Positions 1-10,069 of a stretch of DNA of 64,000 nt are shown piece after piece. This DNA is from Siphonodentalium dalli (lineage: Eukaryota > Mollusca > Scaphopoda > Gadilida > Siphonodentaliidae). A program made the translations under genes and the position numbers. Positions within the stretch are counted from its first letter, which is position 1. Each line of letters begins with the position of its first letter. The notes beneath the pieces are model-generated. The model was given only the letters and a program-made list of their open reading frames with translations, did no database searches and was not told where the DNA came from. Location: positions 41,328,106 to 41,392,105 of the forward strand of contig CP136063.1 of NCBI GenBank assembly GCA_032622095.1, written 5' to 3'.

Positions 1-19
1 ATAACAATGGGGAAGATTT

Positions 20-1201
20 CTAACAAGGCCATAGAAGCTTTCGTGTCGGTGTCTGCACACATTGTTTTAAACTCATCAGTCCAAATTCCCTGAAACCACA
101 TTTGTCTTTGGAAAATGCCACCAAACCCTCGTGTAGATGAACTATCAGTGTACAGGTGGAAGTCGGGAGCGTGAGTGATACTATGCTCCAGGAACAACAA
201 CACACCATTCCATTCACTAATAAATTTGCACCACATATGCAGTTCGCGTCGACAGTTGTAAGTGTAACAAAGTTGTTCAGTTTTTTTACTCGAGTGGACA
301 CAGTAATCAAATGTGATATGAATGATCTGCCCGGTGGGATAACCCGGCATGCATTGTTTAGATGACCAAGAATCACGAGAAGTTCGCGTTTTGTACATGT
401 CGTCCTTTTCAGGAATGGTAAGATAATAGATTTCAGATGTTCGCACTTATCTTCTGGTAAACGCACTTCCATGTGAACAGAATCTAAATACAATCCTAGG
501 TACACAATGCACGTGGACGGACCCATTGTTTTGTGTTCAGCTAATGGAATATGTAACTGCCTTAGTTCGATGCGCGTCCTCTGAACAAGTATAAAAACAG
601 ATATAGTCATTTAACAATGACAATATATGTTGAACGCCATAATGGTGTTTGGCCACCCAACACAAGGCACGGGAAAGGTGATCAAATATTTTGGGTGCAC
701 TCCGGCTACCGAAACACAGACGGAAAAAAAGTAATACACATCTTTCCATTTGACACCATATAGGTGCCACAATGCTGGGTCGGTCCCCATAATTTTGAAC
801 GTGTCGGCTTGATCGTATTTTGACATCAGACAACCCTGTCCCAAATCATGTATTATTCGAATTGCGTCATCTATGCGTATATACGAGAGCGAACACGATT
901 CCTTGTCTATCAGGTCATTAATGCTGAATTGGTCAGGACTGTCGTGTGGAGATGATAAGTCAACGATTAATCTCTTTTTCTTGGAGTATTTTCCCTCAGC
1001 AATGCCCAGTGGACTGACCCGATATATAGGGAACGGCCGAGTTTGGTAAGGACCGATGACAAAATCTTTCCGCACCTCGTCTTGGAGAAGTTCAGTGACC
1101 GCATCCGGTTGACGGCGTGCCGATTGCAGGTTCTTACATTCCAATGAGGTAGATAGGAGTTTTGAGACACCTGTGTGAAATCCGAAATGTAAACCATGCA
1201 C
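20..1201 (-). pseudogene. DIRS-like retrotransposon reverse transcriptase / RNase H, decayed
   Basis: Relic of the polymerase ORF of a DIRS-like (tyrosine-recombinase type) retrotransposon, which would copy the element's RNA into DNA. Reading from 1201 down, it shows the fingers region (KKKRLIVDLSSPH, then SINDLID), motif A (KYDQADTFK) followed by LWHLYGVKW, then, in another frame (about 833-600), the block FGSRSAPKIFD, and finally LAEHKTMGP..YLGLYLD and the start of the RNase H region. A TAA at 613-611 splits the main frame, and the reading frame shifts at least twice around 700-600 and again near 160. The motif C position reads LLNDY where the family has L-x-D-D, so a catalytic aspartate is lost. 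The tyrosine recombinase that should follow lies beyond the left edge. Family call is by motif only; the decay is seen directly. Confidence 0.8.
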
Positions 1202-1236
1202 TAAATAATCAACGAACGTGCGATCTGGGTGTCGTG

Positions 1237-2440
1237 TCAGTAAGGTCGTGATGAGTGTATTGTTAATAGGAGTTGATGCTTTAAAAACAGGCGGAGATAC
1301 AGTTCAATTACATTGATTAGAGCCTCCAGTAACTTCATTAAGGGGCTTGTCGAATGGTAGTCACTTTTGAGTATTTTTCCCCGATTTGTTGTCACCACAG
1401 AGGCTAATTGGGTGGCCTCCCTTGCATCCGGTACAATTATGTGCACGAAAACAGGATCAATTTTTGCACCCGCTGTCGGAATTAAAATTGTTACATATTT
1501 CACGGCCTTGGACAAACTCTTTTTTGCAACCGCGGACATCAGAATTACCAGAACCGAACTTGTTGCGGAAGCTGGAATTGGAACCCGCACTAACCTTGGT
1601 AGTGGTCGACGGACTGAAGCCATCGCTGTGCGAAATTTGCTGACATAATTTGCAGCGAAGCATCTGGTGACCCGAGAAGATGTCGGCGAACAGAGTTGAA
1701 TCACGTTGGGACCAATCAATTTTCTGTCCGCGTAAGCTAAACAAAGTGGCCGCTTTGGCGGAAAAGGCACGATGGTATGAATAGAATAGTGAGTCGCCAA
1801 ACTTTTGAAACTTTTGTCCGAGATCAACGACTAAATTCTCATACGAGTCAAGTTCAATTCGACGTGATGGGTACTGTTCACACATGATGGTTTTATAGGT
1901 CTTGAAAGCAATGATGAACTCGGACAGGTTCAGGTCTTTAGACAATCTGGGGTCATTGCGTGATATTGTGGTGAGATCGTTACCTACGCGTTGGTTTATA
2001 TCAGCACCGTAATATGGGATAAGGAGCATGGCCAAATTAACATCCTTACCGGATAAAATATTGTTCCTCACCAGCGGAGATACATTATCCACATTACGGA
2101 AACTGTCGGGATGCATTCCCCGGGTGTCCAGTGCAGAGTGGTACGGCACCGACGGTTGAGTCTGTATTGTGGGTTCAGGTTGTGACATATCGCCAACGAA
2201 ATGTCCCCGAGGAGCCATTTGTCTCTGAATGTCTTTAACAGACTCATGTAGTTGAGAAAGAGTCACATTCAGACATGTACCATGTGTCGTGTTAGATGGT
2301 CCCTGTTTGTCAACAGGCATAGGCTCGTCAAAATCACTAGCCTGAAGTCCAATATTGATGGTATTGTGAACATCCTTGTCGCTGCTGCTATTCGCTAGAA
2401 ATAAATCCGACAGAAAAACTCTAGTAGAATTTTTTGGCAC
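1237..2440 (-). pseudogene. DIRS-like gag relic
   Basis: Gag-like ORF directly upstream of the DIRS reverse transcriptase. The main frame (2440-1457, 327 residues) begins with a polar region, then a helical core (around RNDPRLSKDLNLSEFIIAFKTY and the later SYHRAFSAKAATLF), as in gag proteins of DIRS elements. It ends with a cysteine-rich segment (EICNNFNSDSGC) that breaks at a stop near 1457. The matching continuation with further Cys/His (HNCTGCKG, PISLC) is visible in the neighbouring frame down to about 1380, so the zinc-knuckle-like region is interrupted by a frameshift. The following part (HPDRTFVDYLVHG) joins the start of the reverse transcriptase. Gag would bind and package element RNA. 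The start codon is uncertain: the first Met of the open frame was taken. Confidence 0.7.
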
Positions 2441-3365
2441 TTTATAGGCCAGTACGAGATTCTCAGAAAGCCTCTAGTTTTTGAGATACCCCGCACTTCC
2501 GAGCCCTCGAGAAAATCATGTCCCAGGCTGTTAAACTACCTTTGGTACATATGCCATGGGTGTGCGATTTTTGATTCTGGATTGGCTGCTATGAAAAATA
2601 TTGACTTTTGTGAGTTTCTGAGCCCGTACGAGTGGATCCCATCCCCATGGCACCAGATGCTCGATCGTAAGGGCCTGAAACCATGCTGCCAACTCTGCGC
2701 ATTTCGGTCTATGCTGGATTTGTCCTCTCTTCCTTAAACATGCCTTAAGCAGGACCACTTAGGTAGGGGGAGTTCTCAAATTAAAATAAAACAACATTAT
2801 AAAAGGGATGTATATCCTTTACTAGGAGGATGATAATTTCATTTGTTTCCTTCCTAGGGGAGCCATTTTTAGAGCGGGTCTTCCCCTAGTTTGCTGCATG
2901 CTTCACACTAACCGACCTATGACACACCCAGGTCGTTCTGCTGCATGTTTGGGGGGGGCAGAGGCTATATTCCGTATGGTGACCGTGAAAATTTATCTGT
3001 GTTTATCATCTGACTACATTGTACATCATTTGAACTGATTTCGGTTGTAGAAGGCGCACCTTCATTTCTTAGAATCGGATCGCGGTGGGTATTCCGCTGG
3101 GAACGTGGACTGCTCTCAGGTGCCTAGTGGTCGTAATGGCCTAATAATAGTAATGTGTGTGGATTTAGGCTGAACATAATACTTGTGATGGCACATTTTG
3201 CTGTCTATCTCCATTCCAAAGGATGGTGATCGTTGGGAAATTTCTCCAAAATTAATAATCATACCGACATTATTATTTGGCACCTGAGAGTAGCGGTTTG
3301 CTTTCTCATTGGATGCTCTGGTCACCTGCGGTGTTCGGCCATGCGCTCCCGATGCTCATGGCTGT
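2441..3365. other. Non-coding stretch upstream of the DIRS relic
   Basis: No convincing coding exon. It probably includes the 5' terminal repeat of the DIRS element, but without the other end the repeat cannot be delimited. Short open frames at 2531-2758 and 3116-3325 (both minus) have no recognisable domain. Confidence 0.4.
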
Positions 3366-4072
3366 TAGTCATGTTCTCTGAAGGGCTATATGTATATCTT
3401 TAATGATACATTGGATTGTGCCAGGGATCTCTGCTCTGGCTCAGACCATTGGATTGTTGGGCGCAGCTTTGGTAGGGTCTTATGACATGATCTCATGATG
3501 ACTTATATATCACTGATATATCTATTTTTTATATCATTTTATATATCTACTAGCCGATGAGCCCGACGTTGTCCGGGCTATTCAAAAACCAAATTTCAAG
3601 TCGATAGCTCCACCCGTTTCCGAGATCTGGTCTGCGCATGCGCGAAGCTGGCGTCGCACGTGCTCGGCGACCCGATAAAATTCGTATCCGGGGCACGATA
3701 CATTCACATACCACATGCCAATACGACAACGTCCACTGCCTGGTCAAACTACACACACGTACCAAGTTTCGTCCCGATCGGCCGAGAATCGTAGATTTGT
3801 ATCAATGACAGACAAACATACAGACAGACAGACAAACAGAGGTCTTCAAAATATATATGAGATATATGCGAAAGATTTGTATCACCGGGTTTCTGCAATG
3901 ATATCTTGTGATACATAGGTACCTCAGAGACATGCGACATGTTCTCTGTGGGGTTATATATCTATATTTAATGATACGTTGGATCATGACAGGGAGCTGT
4001 GATCTGGCTCCGACCATTGGATTGATGGGCGCAGCTTTGGTAGGGCCTTCTGACATGGTCTCATGAGGAAAA
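3366..4072 (+). repeat. Direct repeat pair flanking a Helitron-like insertion
   Basis: Two diverged copies of about 135 bp, at about 3366-3502 and 3935-4072. Both run from CATGTTCTCTG through ATTGGATTG.TGGGCGCAGC to a TCTCATGA block followed by ATATAT-rich sequence. A shorter block, GATACATAGGTACCTCAGAG, occurs at about 3911 and 4147. The Helitron-like element 3550-3862 sits between the copies. Confidence 0.75.
3550..3862 (-). mobile_element. Short non-autonomous Helitron-like element
   Basis: Read on the minus strand it begins TCTCATATATAT.. directly after an A (position 3863) and ends with a GC-rich hairpin (arms within GCCCGGAC..GTCGGGC), a short spacer and CTAG followed by T (3549). TC...hairpin...CTRR inserted between A and T is the classic Helitron signature, with no target duplication expected. 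The interior has the CAGACAGACA run and the 'ACCAAGTTTCGTCCCGATCGG' type of sequence seen in the other Helitron-like copies here. No coding capacity. Confidence 0.65.
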
Positions 4073-5104
4073 CTTAATATATATATCCCCCGGATATATA
4101 TATTATATCATTTTATATATATATCTACGCAATGTGTATATTGTGATACATAGGTACCTCAGAGACATGTGAACGTGTGATAACTGTTCTAAGGGCAGGA
4201 CCAGTTCACGATCTTCCGATTAAGCCTCGGCAGTACAATCAGTCTGTGGGGAAACGTCTGGTGGAGTAGACGGGGTATTTGGGACCTCCAGAATATTTGT
4301 CCCCCACCAAACGCCAGCGGTTCTGGGCGCTAAAGCTGCCAAATCGCGTGCCTACAAATCGACACCAGCAGATGGGCCTCAGGCAGCTTAAGCATAGGGC
4401 AGGGGCCGTACCATGAGGTAAAGCGCTGCGTCCCCCTGGCCACGCTCGTCTTAACGACAAAAAGCGGCCTTGCCTGCCACTCCTCCGTGAAGGGATCGGA
4501 GAAAAATGTCCTCTCCCCACCATCCAGCTTGGCCAGGATATTAGCTTGGGCATGACCACCTGCAGCATGCGATGGTGGTGGCTCCCTCTGATCCGATGGC
4601 TTGACTCGCTTATAGTTGTCTAACCCACAGATTGTGCATCAGGTTATCTGCCATTTGCATTGGCGAACAGCAGTTAGTTAACTCTTAATGTTGGTTGTCT
4701 TGCCATATATGGAGTGGGCCTCCTCCTGTGCAGGTCATTATGTCGCTACGGCGGAGAGGGAGTTAGTCTCCTCGCATCTCAAATCGGCTGGACTCTTAGA
4801 ACTGACGGATGAAGAAAAGAGAAGACCGATGAGTATCTTCTTCGGTTATACTTGCTCGGTTCGCTCACAAGTATGAATTGAATGGCACCACCTGGGATGT
4901 TGCTTCCAAAAACAAAGGGGGGAGGTACATGTTTGAGCAATATAGCACTCTAATTATATGAGTTATTTCACGTAACTAATCATAACAGATTCATTAAAGA
5001 GTTCATATTTAGGTACAATCTGTTTTAGAAGAGTGCATTCCCTAAAAAATTTGGCTATTAACTTTATTGCTCGTGCCTCCTCCTGGGCTTGCATTCTACT
5101 CCAT
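4073..5104. other. Intergenic DNA with unrecognised short ORFs
   Basis: Locally more GC-rich at 4200-4620. Open frames 4239-4568 (minus, 109 residues, rich in Arg/Ser/Gly) and 4688-4876 (plus, 62 residues) show no recognisable domain. The stretch may be an old mobile-element remnant. Nothing else is supported. Confidence 0.35.
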
Positions 5105-5470
5105 ATAGTTCAGTGTGAAAGGCTTCCTTTAGCGGAAAAATATTATTTTTAAAAGTATAATACATTTTTCCTTAAAGAAAGCCTGAACACTGAACTATCA
5201 TAGGGCCCTCCCATGGCGGTGCCATTCCCAACCCCGCATCTCGCCAATCTCCTGATTGAGTTGAAAATAAACTGAGGAATTCAGTCGGTTGTGTTGGGAC
5301 TGCGCATGCGTGTCTATTCCGGGCAGGCTGGTACGGTAGACATCTGTAGACCGTAGGCGACCAAAAAGTTAACCCATTTCCTACTATGGTTTACAAAAGC
5401 AGGACATATATCCATATAGTTCAGTGTTCAGGCTTTAAGGAAAAATGTATTATCTTTTAAAAATAATATT
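5105..5470. repeat. Foldback repeat (ATAGTTCAGTGT termini), one full and one half copy
   Basis: 5105-5198 is an imperfect palindrome with ATAGTTCAGTGT at the left end and ACACTGAACTAT at the right, arms of about 45 bp, flanked on both sides by CAT. A second copy of one arm begins at 5415 (ATAGTTCAGTGTTCAGGC) and runs to about 5470. This looks like a miniature foldback element plus a solo arm. Confidence 0.7.
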
Positions 5471-5474
5471 TTGG

Positions 5475-5695
5475 GGTCGCTCGGCCAAAAAACATGGCCA
5501 CCAGCAGCCATCTTGGATTTTACTCTTTGCATGACTAAATCATTTGGCGTGGGCTACAGGTCGTAGCTTTGGTCTGATCTTTATGAAATTTGTCATGGAT
5601 GTTAACAATGACATGTAGATGGGAACGAGTCATTTTGGTGTCATTCGGCCAAAAAACATGGCCGCTGGTGGCCATCTTGGATTTCAAAATTGAAT
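5475..5695 (+). repeat. Interspersed 'GCCATCTTGGATTT' repeat, two copies
   Basis: Two related stretches (about 5480-5550 and 5630-5690) share GGCCAAAAAACATGGCC and GCCATCTTGGATTT. Related sequence recurs in every unit of the 24-40 kb array (for example 24640-24690) and in the foldback element at 48.8-53.1 kb, so this is a dispersed repeat rather than a local gene. Confidence 0.65.
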
Positions 5696-5724
5696 CCATT
5701 GGCTTCATAAATACACTTCGTAGG

Positions 5725-5820
5725 AAGATGGTATTATTCCCTCGGCAATCTTCGAATAACCGATCGAGGGTGTCTTCACATATTGTCGATTCTGGTACTT
5801 CTGTTGGCGCATTGGAATCG
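5725..5820 (-). pseudogene. Partial duplicate of BEN-gene exon 3
   Basis: Read on the minus strand this segment translates as SNAPTEVPESTICEDTL followed by RLFEDCRGNNTIFLRSVF, closely matching residues in the last exon of the neighbouring BEN-domain gene (6365-6500). Homology starts abruptly at 5820 and is lost at about 5700, where the GCCATCTTGGATTT repeat begins. It is therefore a truncated duplicate, 500 bp downstream of the parental exon. Confidence 0.75.
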
Positions 5821-6038
5821 CACGAATGATGGAGGTTGAATAATGGCTATATACATTATTACACAGTGCAAATGATTTAAGCTCAGCAAGGATGTAGTGC
5901 GAATTTCCGCGGGAAATCCCAGTCGGGGTGGACATGTGATTTTTATGGTGACCCCCATTGAGCCATAGGATATACCCTCTAACCACGTCCCTATATTCGT
6001 TACACGAAATTAATTATATCATTTATAGTTTAAAATTG

Positions 6039-6044
6039 TTTATT
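6039..6044 (-). terminator. Poly(A) signal of the BEN gene
   Basis: AATAAA on the minus strand, overlapping the stop codon that ends the shifted BEN frame. It agrees with the 3' end of the transcript being here. Confidence 0.4.
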
Positions 6045-8454
6045 TCACAGAGCTATAAACTATATATAGCACACAATTAAAGGCAACAACAAATGGAAAA
6101 CAAATTACAAATAAATATACATATGATCCGGGATATGCATGTACTTTATTGGGTGCACACAGCGCTGACTGCCTCTTGTTGTTGATTGTATTTCGGTTTG
6201 CCTGGTCAATTGTGGTTACGGTCGCCTTCCATATGCTCCCTTCTAATGACACCGGCTGAGCCGGATAGTAACGGAAGAACACCCTGCGCATATTTTCGTG
6301 CGATCGAACATGCGCTTCTCTCTGGTGCCGCTAACGTTTCTGCCAAATGTTTCTCCTATGCTGAAGAGTTTAAAAAACATACTCCTCAAAAAAATGGAAT
6401 GATTCCCACGAGAATCATCAAACAAGCACTCCAGGGTGTCTTCACATATTGTCGATTCTGGTACTTCTGTTGGCGCATTGGACAGCAGAGTTCGTAGGTT
6501 ATCTTTTGTGAATGATGTAGGTAACTGCTCTAGTGGGATGAATACGAATTTGTCATCTGTAACAGCCATGCGTCGATCGGTTTGTGGTGGCACTGTTGGT
6601 ACATCAGTTTCTTGTCGGGCATTTCTTGCTCGAGCGACCCTGTCATCAGCAATGGTGTTTATGTCTAGTCTGAGTTGACGAACCTCTGCCTTTAGCTGTT
6701 CAACATGCAGAGACATAACTGTCTGCAAGCACCCCCAGCCTTCTTCTTCCCCCTGATGGCTACATGTTTCCAACGGAGGAGTCTGAGCTGACGAGTCTTT
6801 CTTCTGGAATTAGAAATACATTATTTTCAATATCATTATTGTTTAGTGTAAATAATATTTTATTCTCAATGACAAGTGTGTACATACATATAATATTCGA
6901 CTTACGACACATATATTACAAAATGCTTACACGCAAAAACGATATCATTATTTTTTGTAACTTTTGTTGCTAACTTGTCTATTAAAATTTTGTGAATTAC
7001 AAAAAAAAAATTCAAACTGTATATTTGTAGACGAAAATCGTTATCATTTATCACCAATTTGCAGTTAATGATTTTTAGGTAGGTTGATAGATTTTAACAG
7101 GAAATATTTGCAATAACACACAGATTTGTCTAGCGTATGAAATCAACTGGAGTATGTGCCAAGTCTATCATCTGAAATCGCTACTGTTTGCTATAAAATA
7201 AATAGTATTTCTCATTTGCATATTTTAGCTATTTTTTGTTGGAAACAAATCACCATATAACACTGTGTCTTAATATGAATATGTGTTGTTATGTGATAGA
7301 CTGGTAATAGAGGATAATAATTCCCCTAAAATTTATAGTCTGAAATTGAGACTTCTTATTAAATTCGCGCCTTCTTAATTGTGATACTTAACCAAAACAA
7401 TCAAAAATACATTTTCAACGAGAAATATATAACTGCCAATGCAATCGGGCTGTATGATATTATAATATGGTATTATTATTGTTCAATATATCGTTAAATG
7501 ACTAAATACGTACAATGATGATAATGGATCTATTTAATTACCTCAACAATATGTTGGATGGTTACCATGGCAACGGGTGCAGAGTTTAGAGGCTGACGGA
7601 CTCTGTTTCTGCTGGTTACAGTTGAAGATGTGTTTCTGTTGGTTGTAGTTGAAGATGTGTTTCTGCTGGTTACAGTTGAAGATGTGTTTCTGTTGGTTGC
7701 AGTTGAAGATGTGTTTCTGTTGGTTGCAGTTGAAGATGTGTTTCTGTTGGTTGTAGTTGAAGATGTGTTTCTGTTGGTTGCAGTTGAAGATGTGTTTCTG
7801 CTGGTTACAGTTGAAGATGTGTTTCTGTTGGTTGCAGTTGAAGACGTTGGCGCTATAGAAAGAAGCTGGACATTGATGAATTCACGGGCAGACTGTTTGT
7901 CCCCGATGAAAATGACTTTTCCAGGCGCACGTTTTTTCTTTGAATATCGAACCTGTGTTGAAAAGAGATACAAGTGTAAATATGGAAAACTATTTGGTAT
8001 ATACAGATACTATAATGTTATGCTGAGGTTGAGCTAATTGAGAATACACCATTAAACTTCAATATAAACACTCATTTCATCTACAACCGCTTGGAATGCA
8101 TGGGATGAAAAAGTCATATATTCCAGTTAGTCTGCAGGTCCTCACAAACCCACACCATAATTTAAAGTATATAATTATAGTCTATACATTTGCATATCTA
8201 TACACATAGGTAGTTTGCTTAAATATATATATATATTAAACCATTTGGATCTCCAATAACATGCATATCCTGCATGGTTATATAAAATTGTTATAAACAC
8301 GTTCATGGAACAGATATTTTAGTTGAAGTTTTACCTGATACGTTTGACCAATGACGGGTGCGGTTTCCGTCTGAATCCAGGAATTGTGAACGGCCATATA
8401 ACCATCTTTAAAGTGAACGGCACAATACAGATGGGAACTAGCAGTATCACTCAT
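6040..8454 (-). CDS. BEN-domain protein, three exons, frameshifted in the last
   Basis: Predicted nuclear protein of the BEN family (DNA-binding or chromatin adaptor). Exon 1 is 8454-8335 (ATG, 40 codons, donor CAG|GTAAAA). Exon 2 is 7952-7542 (acceptor TTTTCAACACAG, 137 codons, donor GAG|GTAATT). Exon 3 starts at 6803 (acceptor TTCTAATTCCAG). All junctions are phase 0. The N-terminus (YCAVHFKDGYMAVHNSWI) resembles the small N-terminal module seen in many invertebrate BEN proteins. Exon 2 adds RYSKKKRAPGKVIFIGD and a TNRNTSST-type repeat. Exon 3 has a probable coiled coil (MSLHVEQLKAEVRQLRLDI) and the BEN core (FLRSMFFKLFS..NVSGTREK). Near 6285 two extra bases appear to shift the frame; the rest of BEN (IWKATVTTIDQANR) continues in another frame to a stop at 6040. 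The frameshift could be a real lesion, an allele or an error. Confidence 0.6.
6804..7541 (-). other. Intron 2 of the BEN gene
   Basis: AT-rich, no coding exon on either strand, bounded by donor GTAATT at 7541 and acceptor CAG at 6804. The other intron (7953-8334) is likewise featureless apart from a TA run near 8225. Confidence 0.6.
7611..7850 (-). repeat. 27-bp coding minisatellite in BEN exon 2
   Basis: About nine head-to-tail copies of a 27-bp unit (plus strand GTTGAAGATGTGTTTCTG plus a variable GTTGGTTGYA or CTGGTTACA end). On the minus strand it encodes a nine-residue Ser/Thr/Asn repeat (TNRNTSSTA, with TSRNTSSTV variants). 27 is a multiple of three and no copy breaks the frame. Confidence 0.9.
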
Positions 8455-8883
8455 GATTTTGATATGTAGCACAAGCAAGATGAATACGTTCTCCCTTGGT
8501 TGAGTTGGGGTATATATACAGCAAGCTGGCTAATAAAAACATTCACATGTGACATAATTGAGGTGGTGTGAAAACACATCAGGGCTGCCGTTGTGTTTCG
8601 TTAAGAAAATATGCTTTGATGGGTAAATTTCTTTGATGCGTTTCACCGACAAAAACGTTTTTGTGAAAAGCAGATGTCATCTAACTGTATTGTATTGCTG
8701 TCTTGTCATAACCAAGCGCATTTATATTAATTATAGCATCACAGTTTGTTTAAGTGTTGTGCCGAATACAAAGGCGACATCAGTATAAAACTGCGTGCTC
8801 GGGTTTTTATTCATCACAACTCACTTCTATCTTGATTCCTGCTCTAATTCTGTTATTCCGTAGATTCATATAGTATTCTCACA
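8455..8883. promoter_or_regulatory. Candidate bidirectional promoter between divergent BEN-like genes
   Basis: The 429 bp between two start codons pointing away from each other. On the plus strand TATAAAA lies at 8784-8790, about 95 bp before the ATG at 8884. On the minus strand TATATATA lies at 8511-8518, about 57 bp before the ATG at 8454. Both distances suit short 5' leaders. No other element was identified. Confidence 0.45.
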
Positions 8884-9015
8884 ATGAGTCTCCGTAGGGC
8901 TACCCGACCCCCTCCTCACTACGCAGTTCGATTTGATGACGGCGGTTATGCGACAGTCTCAAGATCGAAGATTGTGCTTGGCGCATATGGCGTTACTTCA
9001 ATCGGACAGTCCTAA
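8884..9015 (+). CDS. First exon resembling the BEN-gene N-terminus, divergent partner
   Basis: ATG-initiated 43-codon frame with MSLRRATRPPPHYAVRFDD and GGYATVSRSKIVLG..IGQS. It aligns with exon 1 of the minus-strand gene starting at 8454: YAVRFDDGGYATV against YCAVHFKD-GYMAV, and IGQS against IGQTYQ, with comparable spacing. This suggests an ancient duplication that left two N-terminal modules head to head. A stop (TAA at 9013) comes right where the partner has its splice donor, and the 3' end of a LINE relic starts at about the same place. The rest of the gene may have been lost or displaced by that insertion. No downstream plus-strand exon was found. Confidence 0.5.
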   Translation: MSLRRATRPPPHYAVRFDDGGYATVSRSKIVLGAYGVTSIGQS

Positions 9016-9640
9016 TTAAGTCTAATAGCAACATGTATATGCATATTTTAGTTCTATTTCTGATAAAATCAACCCAAATTTCACATCCATATAAAAGAAT
9101 CGGTTTTAAAGTTATTTGAAACACCCCGGTAGTGTGATAAAATATAAAATTGAGAATAATCTTGTTCAATTTATAGAATTCATATATCCAAATAGACAAT
9201 ACACGTCGTCATTCTTATATATTCATTAAATGCAGTGAATCTCGATGGTGAAATAGTTTTCATTAGTTTATCGCCCACAGATACGTCCCGAATCAATTAT
9301 AATACATATTTACAATTTAGCGTTGTTCAAATCATAATTTATATGGAGTGGCATGGTTTTATTTGCTGTAGTATAATAGGTATAGAAAATTCTCTCGATT
9401 TGTAAATTAAACTACACATTGCCCGATTTGCCCTCGAGATATATTTACGGTCTTTACTAAAAGTATTAGCTTTGGTAGTTATATTCGTTTACATTTTCGA
9501 TCTCGTGCCCATTCACATTTAGCTGAGACCGCAGCTGCCTACCCGACCCAAGCGCCATAATTTTGGTTTTCGATGTATATTTATGGTCAGTCTCCATAAT
9601 CTGAAAATGTTTGATAAAAAAAGATAAGTTCTTTCCATGA
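8993..9640 (-). pseudogene. LINE reverse transcriptase C-terminal relic
   Basis: In broken minus-strand frames, 9640-9480 reads KTKIMALGSGRQLRSQLNVN..HEIENVNEY, the motif D/E region of non-LTR reverse transcriptases. Then 9440-9390 reads KANRAMCSL, and 9120-9080 reads ITLKPILLYGCEIW, the conserved 'PILLYG-E-W' block. Several stops and frameshifts separate the pieces. LINE family is not assignable by eye. Confidence 0.7.
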
Positions 9641-10069
9641 GCAACCCCAAAGTGACAATGAAAGGTGTCTGAAATATTACTACCTACTAGTATTTTAACT
9701 AAGGATTTGACACATTGATCTGTGATTATGTTATAATTCCGTCGTTACGTCTTTATTTATTTACGTGACAGTTTCATAAGATTGTGTTTTAATAATCGAG
9801 AGTTTATATTCTCTTCGCCTAAATATAATTAACCCATTTTTAAAACAATATATTTATTTTTGACCTGATAAGTTCAGACATCAATCATGAAATGATATCT
9901 AAGATGCATGGGTGACTATTGATATCACACATAAGTTTGTCTCTGGCTCGTCAACAGTAGATTGAATTGTCAATATCAATCAAAATGACCAAAACAAGAG
10001 TATCTAACATGCATATAGGCTTACTTGATTTTACACTCTCATCTCTCGGCACGCCGAGACCAGCTAAAA
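9641..10069. other. AT-rich non-coding DNA
   Basis: No exon seen. It may include the 3' UTR of the gene ending at 10070. Confidence 0.4.

Noticed and set aside
7630-8037. 135-residue plus-strand ORF of VEDVFLLVA repeats
   Set aside because: It is the antisense shadow of the coding minisatellite in BEN exon 2; the minus strand has the splice sites and domain context.
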